DNA of 64,000 nt from Desulfobulbaceae bacterium (GTDB taxonomy: Bacteria; Desulfobacterota; Desulfobulbia; Desulfobulbales; Desulfocapsaceae). The stretch spans positions 1 to 64,000 of the forward strand of contig JAAELB010000218.1 in assembly GCA_024227155.1 (NCBI GenBank). The letters run 5' to 3'. The position numbers and the translations under genes were made by a program. Numbering within the stretch: position 1 is the stretch's first letter; every line of letters starts with the position of its first letter. The notes beneath the pieces are model-generated. The model ran no database searches, was not told the origin of the DNA, and worked only from the letters and a program-made list of their open reading frames with translations. Positions 62,120 through 64,000 of this stretch are shown one piece after another.

Positions 62120-63856
62120 ATGGCTTCAAATTTGTACCGATTTAGATATGATGAGTATGGCAATACTCGTGAGATTGTGGTCTACGCCAGTGGAGCGTCA
62201 GCACGATCATGTAGTTATGTGAATAAAGGGACCGCCTTTAGTAGCGAAGAGAGAAAACGGCTCACCTTAGACGCGACACTTCCGCCGGGGGTACGCGATC
62301 TTGATGGGCAGGTGGAAAATACACATTTAAAGGTTATAGAAAAAGTTGATGATATTGAAAAATTTATTTTCATTCGTTCTCTCTATGATCGTAATGCAAC
62401 TCTTGCCCACGCGCTTATCCGAAGTGATATTGAAACCTATATAAAAATTATTTACACTCCTACGGTCGGGCATGCTGTGCAACGGTATTCATCAATGTTC
62501 AGACAGGCCAATGGGCTCCATTTTTATCCAGGTAATATTGAGCACGCCGAGGATATTCTGAGACGCTTTGCACACAGGGATATCCGTATTGCTGTGGTAA
62601 CAGATAATCATGGAATTCTGGGTCTGGGGGATCAAGGTGCAGGTGGAATTGCAGTTTGCCTTGGGAAATTAATGATTTATACGCAAGGCGCTGGAATTGC
62701 TCCCTGGCATTGTTTGCCTATTTCTTTAGATGTAGGGACAGACAACAAGAAACTGCTTGATGATGATCAATATCTTGGATGGCGGCATAAACGGTTGGTG
62801 GGGGAGGAATACCTCTCTTTTATTGGCAGGTTTGTAAGGGCGTTCAGGAATGTATTTCCAAACGCTCTCTGCCAGTGGGAAGATTTTTCACCACAAAACG
62901 CTTTCTCAATATGCGAGGCGTTTCGGGATGAGGTTATCTCTTTTAACGATGACATTCAAGGAACAGGTGCAGTTGCTCTCGCCGCGATTCTTTCAGCGAT
63001 GAAAGTGAAAAAAGAGAATCTTGGCGATCAACGTTATCTCATCTATGGAGGTGGTGCCAGCGGGGTAGGGATTGCCGAACAGTTGAAACGAGCTCTGGTG
63101 AAGACAGGGCTAAGTGAAGCTGATGCCTGTAATCTGATTTTTATAGTTGATTCCACAGGGTTAATAATTAGTGATCAGGAAATCGATTTGTACAAAAAAG
63201 GTTTTGCTAAAGATGTCAACGAATTTTTGTGGTTAAGGGATTTCGATCCGGTGGATATCCCCGGAATTATCAGAGAGGCTGCTATCACCGTTTTGATCGG
63301 GACAACTGGGCAAGACTATTTTTTTAACGATAAAGCAATTGGTGAGATTAAAAAAAATACAGACAGACCTCTTATTCTTCCTCTTTTTCAGCATGTGTCT
63401 GCCCCCGCAGTATTTTGTCAGAACATCGGAAAATGGTCAGAAGATGGCATCCTTGTTGCGACAGGAAATCCATGTGCCACTATGGATGCACTGGAACAGT
63501 CATACGGTATCAGTCAATGCAACAATGCTTTTATTTTTCCAGGAATTGGGCTGGGAGTGCTTGTTTCAGGGGCACGGGAGATATTGCCAGAATTTTTTGA
63601 CGTTGCTGCCGGGGCCGTTTCGAAGATGATGACAGAGCAGCAGCTTGAAGAGGGCCGTTTGATGCCATCTGTCACTGCAATTAGAAAGGTGGCTAAAAAA
63701 GTAGCGCTTGCTGTGGCTTTATGTGCGGTTGAGAAAGGTGTTAGCAGAGCCTGTGTTTATACAGATTTTGCACACAATAACGACTCGGCACGGCTGGCAA
63801 AAATTATAGATAAAATTAGATGGAAGCCGGAATATTTACCTTTGATTCCAATGTAG
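62120..63856 (+). CDS. NAD(P)-dependent malic enzyme
   Basis: 578 residues, the length of the MaeA (SfcA) type. It decarboxylates malate to pyruvate. YTPTVGHAVQRYS, VVTDNHGILGLGDQGAGG (the Lys/Tyr region is variant) and the metal-binding FNDDIQGTGAVALAAIL are visible. The nucleotide-binding GGGASGVGIAEQL (residues ~313-325) follows. AGGGGG precedes ATG 62120. The coenzyme (NAD or NADP) cannot be decided from sequence alone. Confidence 0.93.
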   Translation: MASNLYRFRYDEYGNTREIVVYASGASARSCSYVNKGTAFSSEERKRLTLDATLPPGVRDLDGQVENTHLKVIEKVDDIEKFIFIRSLYDRNATLAHALIRSDIETYIKIIYTPTVGHAVQRYSSMFRQANGLHFYPGNIEHAEDILRRFAHRDIRIAVVTDNHGILGLGDQGAGGIAVCLGKLMIYTQGAGIAPWHCLPISLDVGTDNKKLLDDDQYLGWRHKRLVGEEYLSFIGRFVRAFRNVFPNALCQWEDFSPQNAFSICEAFRDEVISFNDDIQGTGAVALAAILSAMKVKKENLGDQRYLIYGGGASGVGIAEQLKRALVKTGLSEADACNLIFIVDSTGLIISDQEIDLYKKGFAKDVNEFLWLRDFDPVDIPGIIREAAITVLIGTTGQDYFFNDKAIGEIKKNTDRPLILPLFQHVSAPAVFCQNIGKWSEDGILVATGNPCATMDALEQSYGISQCNNAFIFPGIGLGVLVSGAREILPEFFDVAAGAVSKMMTEQQLEEGRLMPSVTAIRKVAKKVALAVALCAVEKGVSRACVYTDFAHNNDSARLAKIIDKIRWKPEYLPLIPM

Positions 63857-63870
63857 CTGCGATTTCTCTA

Positions 63871-63914
63871 GAAAAAAAGGAACCCCCGCTGAACATCAGA
63901 TGTGCAGCGGGGGC
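63871..63914 (-). terminator. Rho-independent terminator of the cold-shock gene (minus strand)
   Basis: CCCCCGCTG (63883-63891) pairs with CAGCGGGGG (63905-63913). On the minus strand it is followed by a T-rich run (complement of 63872-63878). It lies just after the malic enzyme stop and before the cold-shock stop, so it may serve both strands. Confidence 0.85.
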
Positions 63915-63939
63915 TTGTGAACTTAGTGGAGATAAAAAA

Positions 63940-64000
63940 TTACATCTTTTGTACGTTGTCCGCGGCAGGACCTTTAGGGCCATCGACAATCTCAAAAGTC
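63940..64000 (-). CDS. Cold-shock protein (CspA family), 3' end only
   Basis: The minus strand reads TFEIVDGPKGPAADNVQKM then TAA (63940-63942), the typical C-terminus of CspA-type nucleic-acid-binding proteins. The rest lies beyond the right edge. The strong terminator just downstream supports it. Confidence 0.85.
   Translation of the reverse strand, partial: TFEIVDGPKGPAADNVQKM

Overview
This 64 kb window looks like chromosomal DNA of a Gram-negative anaerobe, most likely a Desulfobacterota (deltaproteobacterial, Desulfobulbales-like) organism. That placement is inference. It rests on a futalosine-type menaquinone gene cluster, a CMP-KDO synthetase (so lipopolysaccharide is made), a full-length three-domain NifU with NifS, ThyX, and many HDOD, PAS, Cache and sigma-54-type signalling proteins. 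No ribosomal RNA and no CRISPR array were seen. Gene order is mostly that of a housekeeping chromosome, with one accessory edge at the left.

Layout. 1-1570: the end of an accessory segment, with a cut-off DDE transposase-like gene, a tyrosine recombinase and, next to it, a tRNA-Glu(CTC) that is the probable integration target. 1.6-5 kb: malQ, then a short RpoD-type sigma factor. 5-12.6 kb: a menaquinone operon (mqnE, mqnC, mqnX, mqnA, ubiX-like, mqnP) running into a DUF3108 protein and purC. 13-18 kb: a chemoreceptor, a Cache/PAS histidine kinase and an FHA protein. 18-22 kb: a Na/Pi cotransporter, a TIGR01777 epimerase with a cysteine-rich YgbA-type protein, and shikimate kinase. 22-28 kb: a small membrane protein, a cNMP-binding/DUF4388 protein, a HEAT-like protein, a nitrilase, an SDR enzyme and two lipoproteins (one FlgO-like). 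28-34 kb: PHP phosphoesterase, sigma-54 response regulator, nadK-proC, a Trm112-like small protein and a phosphohexomutase. 34-37 kb: nifU, nifS, thyX. 38-43 kb: a PilB-type ATPase with a C-terminal cNMP domain, an ELM1-type protein and a double-length glycosyltransferase. 44-50 kb: yqgE, ykgJ-like, rlmH, rsmJ, kdsB, CofD-like. 50-64 kb: a two-component pair, hrpA with two tiny downstream frames, priA, an HDOD-GGDEF protein, a KamA-family radical SAM enzyme, malic enzyme, and the 3' end of a cold-shock gene at the right edge.

The most interesting signal is not a protein. At least eight intergenic copies of a hairpin-forming repeat lie across the window. Their ends read ATAAGTGCCTT and AAGGCACTAA, and they enclose a second inverted repeat. 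The sequence of that inner stem changes from copy to copy while the pairing is kept, which is the pattern expected of a selected or mobile structured element. Several copies abut genes closely enough to supply a stop codon or a terminator-like hairpin, and one sits inside the menaquinone operon.

Several genes are missed by a 60-residue cut-off or by edge truncation and are recorded here: the transposase-like 5' end, the Trm112-like protein, two overlapping tiny frames behind hrpA, a 43-codon frame before a response regulator, and the cold-shock protein tail.
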